From the NCBI RefSeq assembly GCF_932294415.1, contig NC_065542.1, positions 54,494,406 through 54,558,405 of the forward strand: 64,000 nt of DNA, given 5' to 3'. The stretch's first letter is position 1. Every line of letters starts with the position of its first letter. The position numbers were made by a program, and so were the translations under genes. Under the pieces are notes generated by a model that did no database searches, had not been told where the DNA came from, and worked only from the letters and a program-made list of their open reading frames with translations. This DNA is from Quercus robur (Eukaryota > Streptophyta > Magnoliopsida > Fagales > Fagaceae). Of the stretch, positions 21,203 through 32,739 are shown one piece after another.

Positions 21203-24200
21203 GGCTGTTAAGTTGGAACTGCCAAGGGCTTGGGAACCCTTAGACAGTTCGAAGCCTTCGCAAGCTTGTGAAGGACCAAGCTCCCATGGTGTGTTTCCTT
21301 ATGGAAACTAGGCTGGACAGGAAAGGGTTTGATAAACATTGTAAGAAGCTACCTTTTAAGAATAAATTGATAGTGAAGAAACCAGATGCAGGAGGGGGAT
21401 TGGCGCTTTTATGGAAGCCAGAAGTGCACTTAGACGTTATTAATTATACAGAGCATCATATTTTGGCCAAGGTTGTCGAAGAAGATGGGTTTGAGTGGTA
21501 TCTTACAGGCTTTTATGGGTGGGCTGAGGCTAGTCAAAAACCAAAATCATGGGCTCTAATGTCTCACTTATCAAGCTTTGTGGATGGGCCTTGGTGTTGT
21601 ATAGGAGATTTTAATGCAATATTACTATCCTCTGAGAAACAGAGCACGTACCCACCACCATACAAACAAATGGAAGAGTTTGGCTTGGCTTTGGAGTCAT
21701 GTAATCTGACCGACTTGGGGTTTGGCGTCTATCCATTCACTTGGAACAACAAACGTCCAGGGAGGGCCAATACTAAGGAACGATTGGATCGGGCGGTTGC
21801 GAACTCGGGTTGGAGAGAAAAATATCCTGCGAGTACAATATTTCACTTGTTTTCTCATGCTTCAGATCATCGCCCCATTGTATTACAAACCAAGAATGAT
21901 AGTGGTTTGCGGGCTAGAGGTGTTCGTGGGTTTAAGTTTGAGGAGGCTTGGCTATTGAATGCGGATTGTGAGAAGATGGTTGAGGAAGCGTGGAAGGCTA
22001 AGGGGGAGGAAGCAGGTTCGGCCATGGCTAGAGTTAAGGAGAGGATATTGACTTGTGGGGGAGAACTCCTTGCATGGGGCACATCCAGAACAAACCCGGA
22101 GACAGAAGAAATTAAAAAATTACAAAAGTTGGTAGAGAATTTAAGCATATGTGTGCCTACGGAAGAGACTAAGGCTGAATTTTTGGAGGCAAGTAAGAAG
22201 CTAGATGATATGCTTCTTAAGCAGGAAGTTTATTGGCATCAACGATCCAGGATTTCTTGGCTCAAACATGTGACAAAAACACCAAGTTTTTTCATTCTAA
22301 GGCTTCACAGAGACGAAGGAGAAACTTTATTCATGGCCTAAGAGATGGGCAGCAGAATTGGGTGGAGGAGATTAATGGCATGGCTAAGGTGGCAACTTCA
22401 TACTTTGAATCTATTTATAGCTCAGGTGGCTGTGACCAGTTGGAGGAATGTATTGATGCAGTGCCTTGTAAAGTGACTGGGGATATGGTGGAACTGTTGT
22501 CTAGGGAGTTTGATGAAGAAGAGATTAAAGCAGCCCTGTTTCAAATGGGACCAACAAAGGCGCCTGGACCTGATGGTATGAATGCTCTTTTTTATCAAAA
22601 ATTTTGGCATATTGTTGGGAATGATGTGATTGTTGCTGTGTTAGAATTTTTAAATTCGGGTAGGATGTTGCCTGAAATAAACTATACACATATTGTCCTG
22701 ATACCAAAAATAAAGTCACCGGAGAGAATTACAGATTATAGGCCTATTAGTCTTTGCAATGTAATTTACAAAATTATTTCTAAAGCGTTGGCCAACAAAT
22801 TAAAACTAATTCTTCCCAAGTTGATATCCCCATCACAGAGTGCCTTTGTTCCTGGCCGTTTGATTACGGATAATGTGTTGGTTGCTTATGAAACATTACA
22901 TGCTATGCATAGTAAGAGAGTGGGTAAAAGGGGTTCTTTAGCGTTGAAGTTGGATGTTAGTAAAGCTTATGACAGGGTTGAATGGGATTTTCTGAAGGGG
23001 ATTATGACTAAGCTGGGTTTGCCTGAAAGATGGATTGATCGAGTTATGAGTTGTGTGACTTCCACTTCTTTTTCTGTCCGTATTAATGGTAAGGCATTTG
23101 GTAATATTCTACCTACCCGTGGGCTTCGTCAAGGAGACCCACTATCACCTTATCTGTTTCTCTTATGTGCAGAAGGGTTCTCTTCTTTGTTAGCCAAAGC
23201 ACAGGATGGTGGGCGGCTCCACGGGGTTTCTATATGTAGAAGAGCACCATGCATATCCCATTTATTATTTGCAGATGATTCGCTCTTATTTTGTAGGGCT
23301 AATCAAGAGGAGGTGCAGGTTATTTTAGAGACCCTACAGACATATGCAGCAGCTTCAGGCCAATGTATTAATTTTGAGAAGTCCTCAGTTTTCTTTAGTA
23401 GCAACATAACAACGGAATCGAGGGAGAGAATTAAGGAGATTTTGGGAGTGGGAGAGGTGGAGCGGTTTGATTCCTATTTGGGATTACCGACTTTGATTGG
23501 CCGGGCCAAATACCAAACCTTTTCTTTTCTTAAGGATAGAGTTTGGAAGAAAATTCAAGGGTGGAAGGGGCAATTATTGTCTCGAGCAGGGAAGGAAATT
23601 CTTATCAAAGCAGTGGCACAATCCATTCCAACTTATACTATGGGGGTATTCCAGTTGCCAGTGAAGCTTTGTGATGAGCTTAACGCGATGTGCGCAAGGT
23701 TTTGGTGGGGGCAGATGGGTAATGAAAGAAAGATCCATTGGAAAAGTTGGAAGGTGTTAACTAAACCAAAGAATGAAGGCGGAATGGGGTTTCGTGACTT
23801 AAGAAATTTCAACCTTGCTATGTTGGCCAAACAGGGATGGAGATTATTACAGGAGAAAGATTCCTTGCTGTATGGATGCTTCAAGGCTAAGTATTTCCCT
23901 CGTAGTTGTTTTTTGGAAGCAGTTGACATACCTAATAGCTCTTATGTGTGGAAGAGTTTGCTGGCAGCCAAAAACATTTTGAAAAAAGGGTGTTGCTGGA
24001 GGGTTGGAGATGGCCGTTCAATCCGGGTTATGCAGGATAAGTGGATTCCAAATTACCACACTAATCAAGTTCTTCATCGGCCTTTGGATGCAGAGGAAGA
24101 GTGGCGTGTCTGCGAGTTGCTGGATGGGGATGGACATGGATGGGACCGTGGATTGGTAGGGGTGAAGTTTCATAGAGAGGATGCGGAGGCCATTCTTCGG

Positions 24201-25325
24201 ATTCCCTTGAGTTGTAGAAACATACCTGATTCGATTGTGTGGCTGCCTAATAAAGATGGCGAATACACGGTAAAGTCGGGCTACTTCACTGCAAGGGAGT
24301 TGGAAAGTGAGTTGGATGGAAGGGTGGAGAGTTTGGGTTTAAGGAACAGAGGATTGTTATGGTCAAAGTTATGGAAGCTCCATTTGCCAAGTAAAATAAA
24401 GGTTTTTGGATGGAGGGCGTGCCAGGATATTCTGCCTACGAAAGAAAACTTGGCTCGTCGACGAATCATCAAAGATGGGCTGTGCGACTTCTGTAAGCAA
24501 GAAACAGAGTCGGTGTTGCATGTTTTGTGGGGTTGTGGGGTGGCTCGGGGAGTGTGGGCTGACAGTCACAGACGGTTACAGAAGTGTGGGGGAGGTCAAG
24601 TTGATTTTGTACAATTGGTGGAGGAGCTGATGGCTAAAGTAGCAAGGGAAGAGTTAGAAATATTTCTGGTTCAGTGCTGGGTTATATGGAACCAGAGGAA
24701 CTCTGTTTTGCATGGTGGCGTGCTCCAAGAACCAGCCCAACTTGTCAAGCGTGCAATGGATATGGTGGAAGAGTTTAGAGGAGCACAGGAGCGTTTGGCC
24801 GTTCATAACAATACCAGGTGGGTGCAGAAATGGGAGCCTCCAGGGGGGTTAATGTACAAAGTGAGTTTTGACGCAGCAGTATTTGCGGACTTGGATGCTT
24901 CGGGTGTTGGGATGGTTGTGCGTAACGATAAGGGAGAAGTTATGGCCTCTCTAGCAGCCAGAGGTCCGCCGGTGAGAGACAGTGATGAAGCGGAGACGCT
25001 GGCATGCTGGAGAGCATTAGAGTTCGCTGTGGAAGCAGGCTTCTCGGAGCTGATTCTGGAAGGGGACAACTTGACGGTCATGAAGTCTCTCATTTCTCTA
25101 AAGCCTAATAGGTCGCGCTTGGGTCATATATTTGAAGAGATTCAATGTATATCAGCAGGTCTTCATCGTTTTGCAGTTAGTTTTGTCAAACGCAGCGCTA
25201 ATACAGTGGCTCATGCGTTGGCTAAGTATGCTAGACTAATTGATGATGAACTAGTTTGGCTGGAAGAGTGTCCACAGCCAGCTTTAGAACCTTTGTACCT
25301 TGACTCTCTTGGCCTCGGGCAATGA
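21199..25325 (+). pseudogene. LINE ORF2: endonuclease, reverse transcriptase, RNase H
   Basis: The ATG at 21199 opens with SWNCQGLGNP, the start of an APE-type endonuclease, followed by GDFNAIL and SDHRPI. The reverse transcriptase has [51 protein letters not shown] and the catalytic box HLLFADDSLLF. Then come a zf-RVT region (FCKQETESVLHVLWGC) and a C-terminal RNase H-like domain, with SFDAA, EAETLACWRALEFA and EGDN, as in many plant L1s. The intact protein would be about 1375 residues. Two lesions: TAG at 21241-21243 in place of an expected arginine, and loss of one base near 22270. The RT-RNase H part (22233-25325) is open for over 1000 codons. Confidence 0.92.
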
Positions 25326-25366
25326 ATGAAATTTGATTCCATTTTCAAAAAAAAAAAAAAAAAAAA

Positions 25367-25378
25367 AACTGTCACAAA
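25367..25378. repeat. Right target-site duplication of the LINE
   Basis: aactgtcacaaa. The first two bases merge with the poly(A) tail. The following sequence ttctaaataattt matches the empty site near 28030. Confidence 0.85.
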
Positions 25379-25565
25379 TTCTAAATAATTTGAGTGGCCA
25401 TGGAAGCAACTGGAAATTTGCTAGCTTGTAAAAAGATGTAGCAGAATTGGAGGAATATAGGAATAACAAGAAGAGACCTTAGATTCAGGAAATTGCAGAT
25501 GTGAATGAAAAAGCTCAAAAGGCCGGCATGCACAGGTCAACAATTCATCAATTAGAAAACAAATC
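25379..25565. other. Weak remnant of a TNL upstream region
   Basis: 25475-25560 shares short landmarks (aaattgcaga, aaaaagctcaaaa, catgcacagg, catcaatta, in that order) with the sequence upstream of TNL1 at 13915 onward and of the stub at 15610 onward. No TIR codons remain. Weak evidence. Confidence 0.3.
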
Positions 25566-26850
25566 CTCTTCTATTGCACGACTTTGCTACCAGCTGTCAT
25601 GATTATATTCCTTTTTTATTTTATTTTTTTTATTCTTAGTTGAATACTTTTGGTCGTTGTTTTGCCACTTGCACGAGCACCTACTTTGTTTCAACAATCA
25701 GTAGTTGAGCATAATTATCTTCCTCCTTCATTGATTCCAATAGTCATTGTTCTCCTTTGACCATAATTATCTTCCTCTTTATTTTATCCTATGTAATTTG
25801 ATAAGGGTAATTGTTAGTTCACACGCACTTTGTTGCATACATCATACCTTCAATTTATTTTTTGAGCTAAAATCATGGCTTCAAGTTGCAATTTTAGTTC
25901 AAAAAATGAAATGTGTAATAACACTATCCAATTGATAATTTCAAATATTTGTTTTGCCTTGAAGATGAGAGGCCAAGGTGCATGCCTACACTGTTCAAAA
26001 ATTGAATTGTTGACTTTACTCAAAAAATATGGAAGTCTATGTTTAGAGCAGCTGATTGGGAACAGAAGATCTTTGTTTGAAAATCAACAATAAACAAGCA
26101 TATGGAACTGCGCATGTGCTTAGTCTTAACAATTATAAGCATATGGAACAGGAGGGCTACAAGTCAACTAGCCCTCCTCCTCTTCCAGCTATGAATGCCC
26201 AAGAGAATACAGATCCCTATAGGTTTAGGGTGTTAGAAATTATCTCAAACTAGTTGCAGACCCACGCGATGCGTGGGAATATACAACTATTTTGTAACGT
26301 GGAATAATGTATGATTTATTCTCTAAAACATACTGGATATATTATTTCTAAAATTATTTTTCATCTCTCCATCTCTACAAATATATCGTTCTATTATTTT
26401 GATTTTTTTATTTTTTGAAGAACTTAGGTGCATTTGATTGATATTATTCCCTTTTTTATAGGTAAAAGATAGATATACCATTCTTTTTTCAAGTGATCTA
26501 TATTTTTCAAACTTTTTGTATGTTGTGTTATGGTTTTTTTTTTTTCTACAACTAAAATTTTTAAGTTCCAAAATTAATTATTTGAATTTCTCATTCTCTT
26601 AAGAAGATTATCATGATAACCAGACCTCGTCACAAATTTATAATTGATATTACTCAAATAATTTATAGAGACATTCAAATACATAATCATCTCACTTCTA
26701 AAATATCTAAAAATTAACCCAAACCAAAACTATAAGAGGGATAGAGAGTACATGTGCTAAATAACTCAAAAAAAAAAAAAACACACCACCAAAGTGTATC
26801 ATCCAAAAGTAGAAAAAAAAAAAAAAAAAAAAGAGTTGCGAGAAAGAATT

Positions 26851-26893
<43 letters not shown>

Positions 26894-27188
26894 AATTACA
26901 TTTCTTGGAAGAGAATGTGAGACAAATAACAAGATTATATAAAAGAAGATGAGTTGAAGAATATTAAAAAAAAATGTATAGTTGTAAACATCAAATTATC
27001 CAAGTCATGTTATGTAATAAAATAACTTTAAATCATTTTGTAATTTCATAGGATCACATGTAACAAACAAAGAAAATAAAATTAAAAAGATAAAAAAATA
27101 AAAATATAACCAAATCATATCAACCTAAAGTTGAGTTAAACATAAAAATTCATCAATCTAAAGAATTAAACATCCACCAAAAGAAATA

Positions 27189-27248
<60 letters not shown>

Positions 27249-28035
27249 CACCATTTTGTGTAAGCAAAATATGGATTGAATGGAAGAGAAAATAACAAAT
27301 TTTTATAGTAAAAAAAATGAGGAGAAGAAGGGTCAAAATAAAAGGAAGATGAAGGGATGGAGAAATTGTAAGATTAAGGTATAGAGTAGTGAGGAGAAAA
27401 AAAAAGGTAAAATTAAGTAAATGTTGGAGAATACGTAATTGTAAAGTGGTAAATTAATAAGGAAAAAGATAATTAAAAAAGAGAGAAAATATTGAAAATA
27501 GGTTGATGATGTAAAGCTAATGTGGCTCAATAGAAGCACAGTAACATTAAATGCTACGCTTCAACTTATATATATATATATATATATATCCTATTTGTAT
27601 TTTGGTTTCGCTATTAAGTTTTTCTGGTAAGAGCATTCGCATCAGACTAGTCAAACTAGCACGATGATAACTATATATATAGCTAAAAACTCACATTTCT
27701 TTGAATGTAGTTGTAATCCATATTGTTGATAGTGAATTTTGTTAAGCATTACTCGTGGACATAGGCTTGAAATTGGCCAAATTACATTAAATATTTTTGT
27801 TTTGTATGGTTATTTTATATTATTTTTTGTATAAATGTGCTTTCGCTAACCCCAAATAACAACTATTGGTAATTATTGTTGTGATCACAATCAAGGAAGG
27901 CTTACATAGGAAGAATACCAAATGATGAAATACTATGCTTTGGAACTCAAATGTGTAGAGAAGATAATATAATCAATTATAATATGTTACAAATATTATA
28001 CATGAGACCAAAAGTTAATTGTCACAAATTCTAAA
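25565..28035. repeat. Duplicated intergenic block D2, with a Helitron inside
   Basis: Second copy of the block at 18215-19677. It lacks the LINE but has an extra 1.3 kb (26250-27588) relative to D1, which is a Helitron-like insertion. The end near 28018-28035 provides the empty LINE target site. Confidence 0.75.
26250..27588 (-). mobile_element. Non-autonomous Helitron-like element
   Basis: Read on the minus strand, the 3' end has the perfect 7-bp hairpin CCCACGC-ATC-GCGTGGG (26261-26277), then TCTGCAACTAG and T, matching the Helitron rule of hairpin, about 11 bases, CTRR, and insertion before T. The left flank on the plus strand is A. The 5' end runs into an (AT)n tract at 27568-27588 and the expected TC is not preserved. 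Comparison with block D1 shows this exact stretch is absent there. The interior is AT-rich with (AG)n tracts at 26851-26892 and 27213-27244, a further (AT)n, and no Rep/helicase. Confidence 0.65.
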
Positions 28036-29240
28036 TAATTTCTTCTTTAATAAAAATACAAAAAGACAAATCCTATGAATGATAGGCAATTTCTAAAACC
28101 CTATGATTACCACCATAATGCAATTGAAACAAGTTTGAATATGTTTTAAGTACTGAGGCCACTCAATATTGTCTCGACGAATAATACCTCCATTGACACG
28201 AGGCCAAGTTATTGCGCCTTTGCGCGTGTTGGGTCACCACCAACCACTACTAGCAACACATTGATTTGCCCTCAATGGCATTTGCAAGCACCGAATATCA
28301 ATTTTTTTTGTCGATCTCAAATCGTTTGCAAAAACAAATTAAACTATAAAAGTATAAGCATTTTGTAGAAGATAATTAATATATTTTATTCAGTCCATGC
28401 CGTTAAAAGAAATCTGCTAACCACATGCACTAACCATAGTTGTGTTACATCACATTATTTAACATGCCATTCTTCTCAACCTTTTATTCTTGAATAAGGA
28501 TTTTCGGTTTCAGTCTCCGCCTAACTTAAAAACCTTTTTTTTTTTTTTTTTAAGCAAAGAAAAAATTTATTAGAAAAAAAAAACAAATAAACAAAAACCT
28601 AGTATAACGGGCAGTGTACTAAGAGAGAAGTACAATCAATTCAAAATACAATAATCAAACAACCGTAAGAGAGAAAACCTGTTCAATGATTCTTTTATTT
28701 TAGTCATTATCATCTTAGAGCGTTAAATTACCATTTTAGAGTGTTAAATTGCCAATTCTCCAAAAAGCTTAAGCAATTAAAAATGATATATTTAATCACT
28801 TAACTATAGTTCTAACATAATGCCTAACTTTCATTTAGGTATGTACGAAGTTCTCTCTCTATCTGTGTGTGTGAAGGTTGGAGAATTGAGAAAACTTTTT
28901 CATTGAAACAAAAATTAGAGATAAAGAGAAAACATAGTAAGAAATCTGTCTAACATTAAAATAGATCATTTTAATGTTAGAATTTTCCTCAAACTAGTTG
29001 TTATTTTCAACTAATTATGTAGCATGTACTGATATTACTCTTCCATTACAGGTTCCCTCATCCCCATGCTAACTCCATTCAATTAAGATTTTTTTTTTTT
29101 TTTTTTACTTCACTTTTATTTCTGCATGTTCTGACTTCAATTCACTAACTCTAATTAATCCAAAATAAATGGTCAATTATTCAGATTGATCTTTGCAGAC
29201 AGGCAATGTTTGATTCATCTAGCAAGTATTCTTTATTGAC
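28036..29240. other. Intergenic region, no recognised gene
   Basis: No gene I can name. 28100-28320 is less AT-rich than its surroundings and its minus strand has a short stretch (GGIIRRDNIEWPQYLKHIQ) with codon-like composition that I could not assign. The remainder is AT-rich with poly(T) and poly(A) tracts near 28535-28580 and 29090-29106. Confidence 0.35.
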
Positions 29241-29545
29241 TTTAAATTCTGAATAGGTGCTTTTTAATGTACAATGTGTACATTGTAGTCAATTAACCTT
29301 AACACAAGTTCTTCACCAAAAAAAAATCTTAACACAAGCAAAACTTTCAAGGTTTATACAAATAACTCTGTATGCTTGATAAGTGCCAATTCATAACCAA
29401 AATGAGAACAAATGAAAGAAAGGAAGGAGGAAAAAAAAACAATATCATCTCATCAAAATGAGTAGTAGCTTTCAATATACATTTAGTTACACTCAAAGCT
29501 TGTCAAAATGCTAACGTGAGAAAGTGAAAGAGAGAGAAAGAATAC

Positions 29546-29709
29546 CATAGGTATTGCCATTCAAGTCAAGGTTAAAGATGTGCGTGAGGGTGCCCGATTC
29601 GAGGCTGAGGAGTGTCCATGTCCAATAAGTTTGGTTTCTTTAGGACATCAGCGAGAATAGAATTTTCGAGTAGAGCAGTGAGCTTTGAATTTAGCCATAC
29701 CTTCTTCAC
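29546..29709 (-). pseudogene. U11/U12 snRNP 25 kDa-like exon, copy 1
   Basis: The minus strand reads VKKVWLNSKLTALLENSILAD, split here as VKKVWLNSKLTALL and ENSILAD, then PNLLDMDT. After a frame change it continues LLSLESGTLTHIFNLDLNG and ends TYG before GTATTC, a plausible donor. This resembles the N-terminal region of the plant U11/U12 small nuclear ribonucleoprotein 25 kDa protein (LxALLEDPIL, LSDVDTLI, then a ubiquitin-like fold beginning ISVLKLDGTSFDV), a component of the minor spliceosome. Only one exon is present and its frame is interrupted. The assignment comes from memory of the family. Confidence 0.5.
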
Positions 29710-29979
29710 GCTATTGCTTTTGTGTTTTTTTTTTTGATAGGTTCACGCTATTTCTTTTGTATTCATAATCTAATACTAATAGAAGAATGATGAGAATAGG
29801 AGTAAGGCAGTGCTACAATCACGTGTGAGGGTGAGGACACAAAACCTACAAGCTAAATGAAAAGCATTTTGATTCCTTTTTAAATAAGCAGGACACCTGG
29901 CAGAAATTCAACCTTTACAGGGGAAAAAATAAGAAGATGCATGCTACCATATAAAACATAGCTGATTTGGAATGTGAAC

Positions 29980-30043
29980 TGAAGAGAATTTTGTTTGCAG
30001 CCCCCATATCATTCGCGATAGGAGCAGCATTCTCTAATACAAT
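29980..30043 (-). pseudogene. Small unidentified exon, copy 1
   Basis: After a ttcttgcag acceptor the minus strand reads IVLENAAPIANDMGAAN. The second copy at about 37800-37900 reads IVLENAAPIVNDMVAAN followed by PSSTVVHSLRKKQ. Conservation of the acceptor and reading frame suggests a real ancestral exon, but I do not recognise the protein. Confidence 0.35.
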
Positions 30044-31444
30044 CTGCAAGAAACAGAATTCAAGATTACTAGGGCACCAACAATAAAATGAGAACAAGTT
30101 GTTTTATAATTGTCTTCAATGTAATGACATTCCATCCAGTATACGTCATGTATACTTCACATGTTCAATTAGATTAATAGAGTTTTCTTAAAATTAAAAT
30201 GAATTTCAAACCCAACAGAGATTGCACAAAGGAAAACGCAACAGGAATTTATGAAAGCTTTAACTAGATTAATTATGTTAAACTGCTTCTTCTTTCTTAT
30301 ATTTCAAGTTCCAACCAACTGGGACTAGCCAATTAGGCCAGTTGAGTTCTAAGTTTCTGCTGGCACTACTAGAACTACAATGAGTCTTCAATCACAAGTT
30401 TTTGTATTTTTTAAGTCAATTCAAGAGTTGCAATCAATACAGCAAATTGGTATAAGGATGGTGGTGAAGTATTTATAGCTATCATATTACAAATGCAATA
30501 TCCACAGAACGTGGGGTCCATAGAGTAGATCAACCCTGTTTTCAAAACTTCACCCACACTCAAAATGTTAGTCCCGACCCTTTTAAATTACAGGCTCAAA
30601 CTTGCTATCTCTTTCTGACTTTTTTTAAAATAAAAAATGTCATTAAGGGACAATGGGGTAGCGAATTCCCCATCCTCCCACATTATGATAACTAGAACCC
30701 AATACCTGCACTTTTAAAGGGCTAAGATCATAAAAGGAGTTCATCATATTATCAAACATGGTAATTTAGTTTTAAAGAAAGTGTAAAGATTCAAGAAAAT
30801 TAATATAAACATCACCATCATGCATTAAGGTGTCTACATATACGGTGTGGAATCCTGAAAGTGGAAGTCTGTCGAGAAAGCAACTCTTAAACATTATCCT
30901 ACCGCTAAGTTTATAGATTTAATAAAGAAGTGCCAACTACATTGCAGGTATCCTATGAGATTTTACCAGTACTAATTAATGATTGCTGTTAAAATAAATC
31001 AAGATATTTATGCTTCAAGAATTTATCAAAACAAATTCAAAATATTAACCATTTTTAAAGTTAGAGTTTAGATTTGGAAATCCAAAATGTTCTTTTTCAT
31101 TTTCTTTGGTGCTCATTTTTTAATGTGCCTATCAAGGTTGACAACTTGTGCATAATAACTGAGCTATGAAAATCTGTGTAATGCAGAGAATTTAACTTCT
31201 TTTCTTTTTATATTGAAGATCCACATCTACAAGCTCCGACTTTAATGGCAGTTCCTCACCGAGTTAGAGTAAGGAGTAGGGGTAAGTTGTGGGTTTAATA
31301 TCCACCAGGTGTGTGAGTAACCTACCAATAAAGAAAACTCCTGGCTCCACCTACACACACAAAGCAAGGAAAATACCTGGCTCCACCTAATTGGAGATGA
31401 GAACTGACATGGAGGCATAGCTGACATTACCAGCAGTAATGGCA

Positions 31445-31745
31445 ACACACCTGCCCAAGCATCCTATGTACTTTTTGAGAAGCATATTGGGCTGAAATTT
31501 CATCAGCAAATGTCATATAACCAAACCCTCTATGACAAGTTTTTCTTTCAACTTGAAGCAAAATGCATCATGATATTAGTTTGAAGCCAAAACATATGGG
31601 CAAAGCCCAAAGAACATGTGAAGGATACCTCTTGACCATGTATCAAATGTTTATGTCAGGCAACCCAGGTAGGTGAGAATCATCTGCAAAGGTCACAAAC
31701 CCAAAGCCTCTATGACAAATTTTCTTCACATCCTGCACATACCAA
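31445..31745 (-). pseudogene. RRM exon fragments (two tandem)
   Basis: Two minus-strand pieces each carry an RNP1-like motif of an RNA recognition motif. About 31735-31640 reads VQDVKKICHRGFGFVTFADD and about 31560-31445 reads CHRGFGYMTFADEISAQ. Plant hnRNP-like RRM proteins have HRGFGFVTFADD at this point. The first piece soon meets a stop, and neither has the RNP2 half. Repeated at 39245-39365 and 60425-60550. Confidence 0.5.
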
Positions 31746-32637
31746 AACAAAAGGCATGAGTAGAAAAAAAAGTTAGTTAAAACCGTCAAAATTATACAAT
31801 TGTATTACCCTGCAGGAGAACATAGCCTTGAAGTTGAACACCACATACTAGATCAAAGAATCAAGTTGGAATCACTAGAGATGCGTAAAGGTTTCCAAAT
31901 ATATCAACAAATATATTTTCTCGTTTGGACTACTTCATTACTACAAAGACATTTTTAAAGGTTCTTAGTATGCAATCAAAAATTCTCTTCCAGTCCTAGA
32001 TTGGTTTTTTTTTTAAATTTCAAATGCAAAAGAATTCTTTTATAGCTTAGTTGACCATAACTTTTTTAAAAATCAACTACCAAGTACAGCCAAGTTTAGA
32101 GGGGATATTACAGAAATACTGTGTAATGAATAATTTTCCAAAATGCAGAGAACATTTTTTTGTACCTACATTTTCAATAAATGTAGACAGATTGATCATT
32201 GGGAAGCAGAGTTCAAATGTGCTATAAAAGCCATGCAAGGAAGCGGCTTTACACCAACACTTCTAAAAGTAGCCTACCTAGCTAAAATCTATCGTATATA
32301 GAAGAAAATCAGAGATGCCATTCTCAAAATTTCAAAGATGAAGAAGCCATTTTTGAATTCATAAAGGATGCCATAAGATTCGGCTTTGTCTCTTATTTTT
32401 ATAATTACTTTCTGCAGCTTAAGCTGCTTGTTTTTCTATTGCATTAAAATGTACACTCATTATTCCCAACTCAAAAAAATAAAAAATGAAAAATAAATGG
32501 TTAAGCTCGTTGACACCTAAGTTTGCTTTTGCTCTGTATTATTAACCTATTAGGTTCCAGAAAATACCAACTTTGGACTATGAAGAAATTAAGCTAACGA
32601 TAAGTTTCATTTTTCAAAAATAAAATCTTTCTTAGCG

Positions 32638-32725
32638 TGTAAATCCCATCCAGAAATGATCTTTGTTAGTTCAATCAAGCACCCACTTGATGAAGTGTTA
32701 TCTCTTGAGAATGACAATAATGAAA
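32638..32725 (-). pseudogene. TIR exon remnant with internal deletion
   Basis: 32638-32655 matches the end of TNL1 exon 1 (coding GWDL, near 13392-13408). Directly after it, 32656-32720 matches 13590-13655, the segment coding for the residues around KWCLIELTKI. The roughly 190 bases between these parts in TNL1 are missing and the frame is broken. It is a short scar of another TNL copy. Confidence 0.6.
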
Positions 32726-32739
32726 TTAAGGAGAGGGAT

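Larger units (their letters stand above)
19690..25366 (+). mobile_element. L1-type LINE, nearly full length
   Basis: A 5.7 kb non-LTR retrotransposon with a short 5' leader, ORF1, ORF2 and a 3' poly(A) tail (about 25347-25368). Flanking direct repeats aactgtcacaaa lie at 19678-19689 and 25367-25378. The block duplicated at 28 kb has an unoccupied version of the site (attgtcacaaa near 28018-28029), so insertion came after the block duplication or affected one copy only. Four coding lesions are visible: a frameshift and a stop in ORF1, a stop and a frameshift in ORF2. With so few lesions and intact flanking repeats it is fairly young but inactive. Confidence 0.92.
29245..31770. repeat. Duplicated block E1 with host-gene fragments
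   Basis: Matches 37160-39400 over nearly its whole length, starting at a shared gtacaatgtgtacattgtag. Both copies carry, in the same order on the minus strand, RRM-type exons, a small unidentified exon and a U11/U12-25K-like exon. E1 is longer near 30840-31000 and 31340-31600. Lesions differ between copies, so both have decayed since the duplication. Confidence 0.8.
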
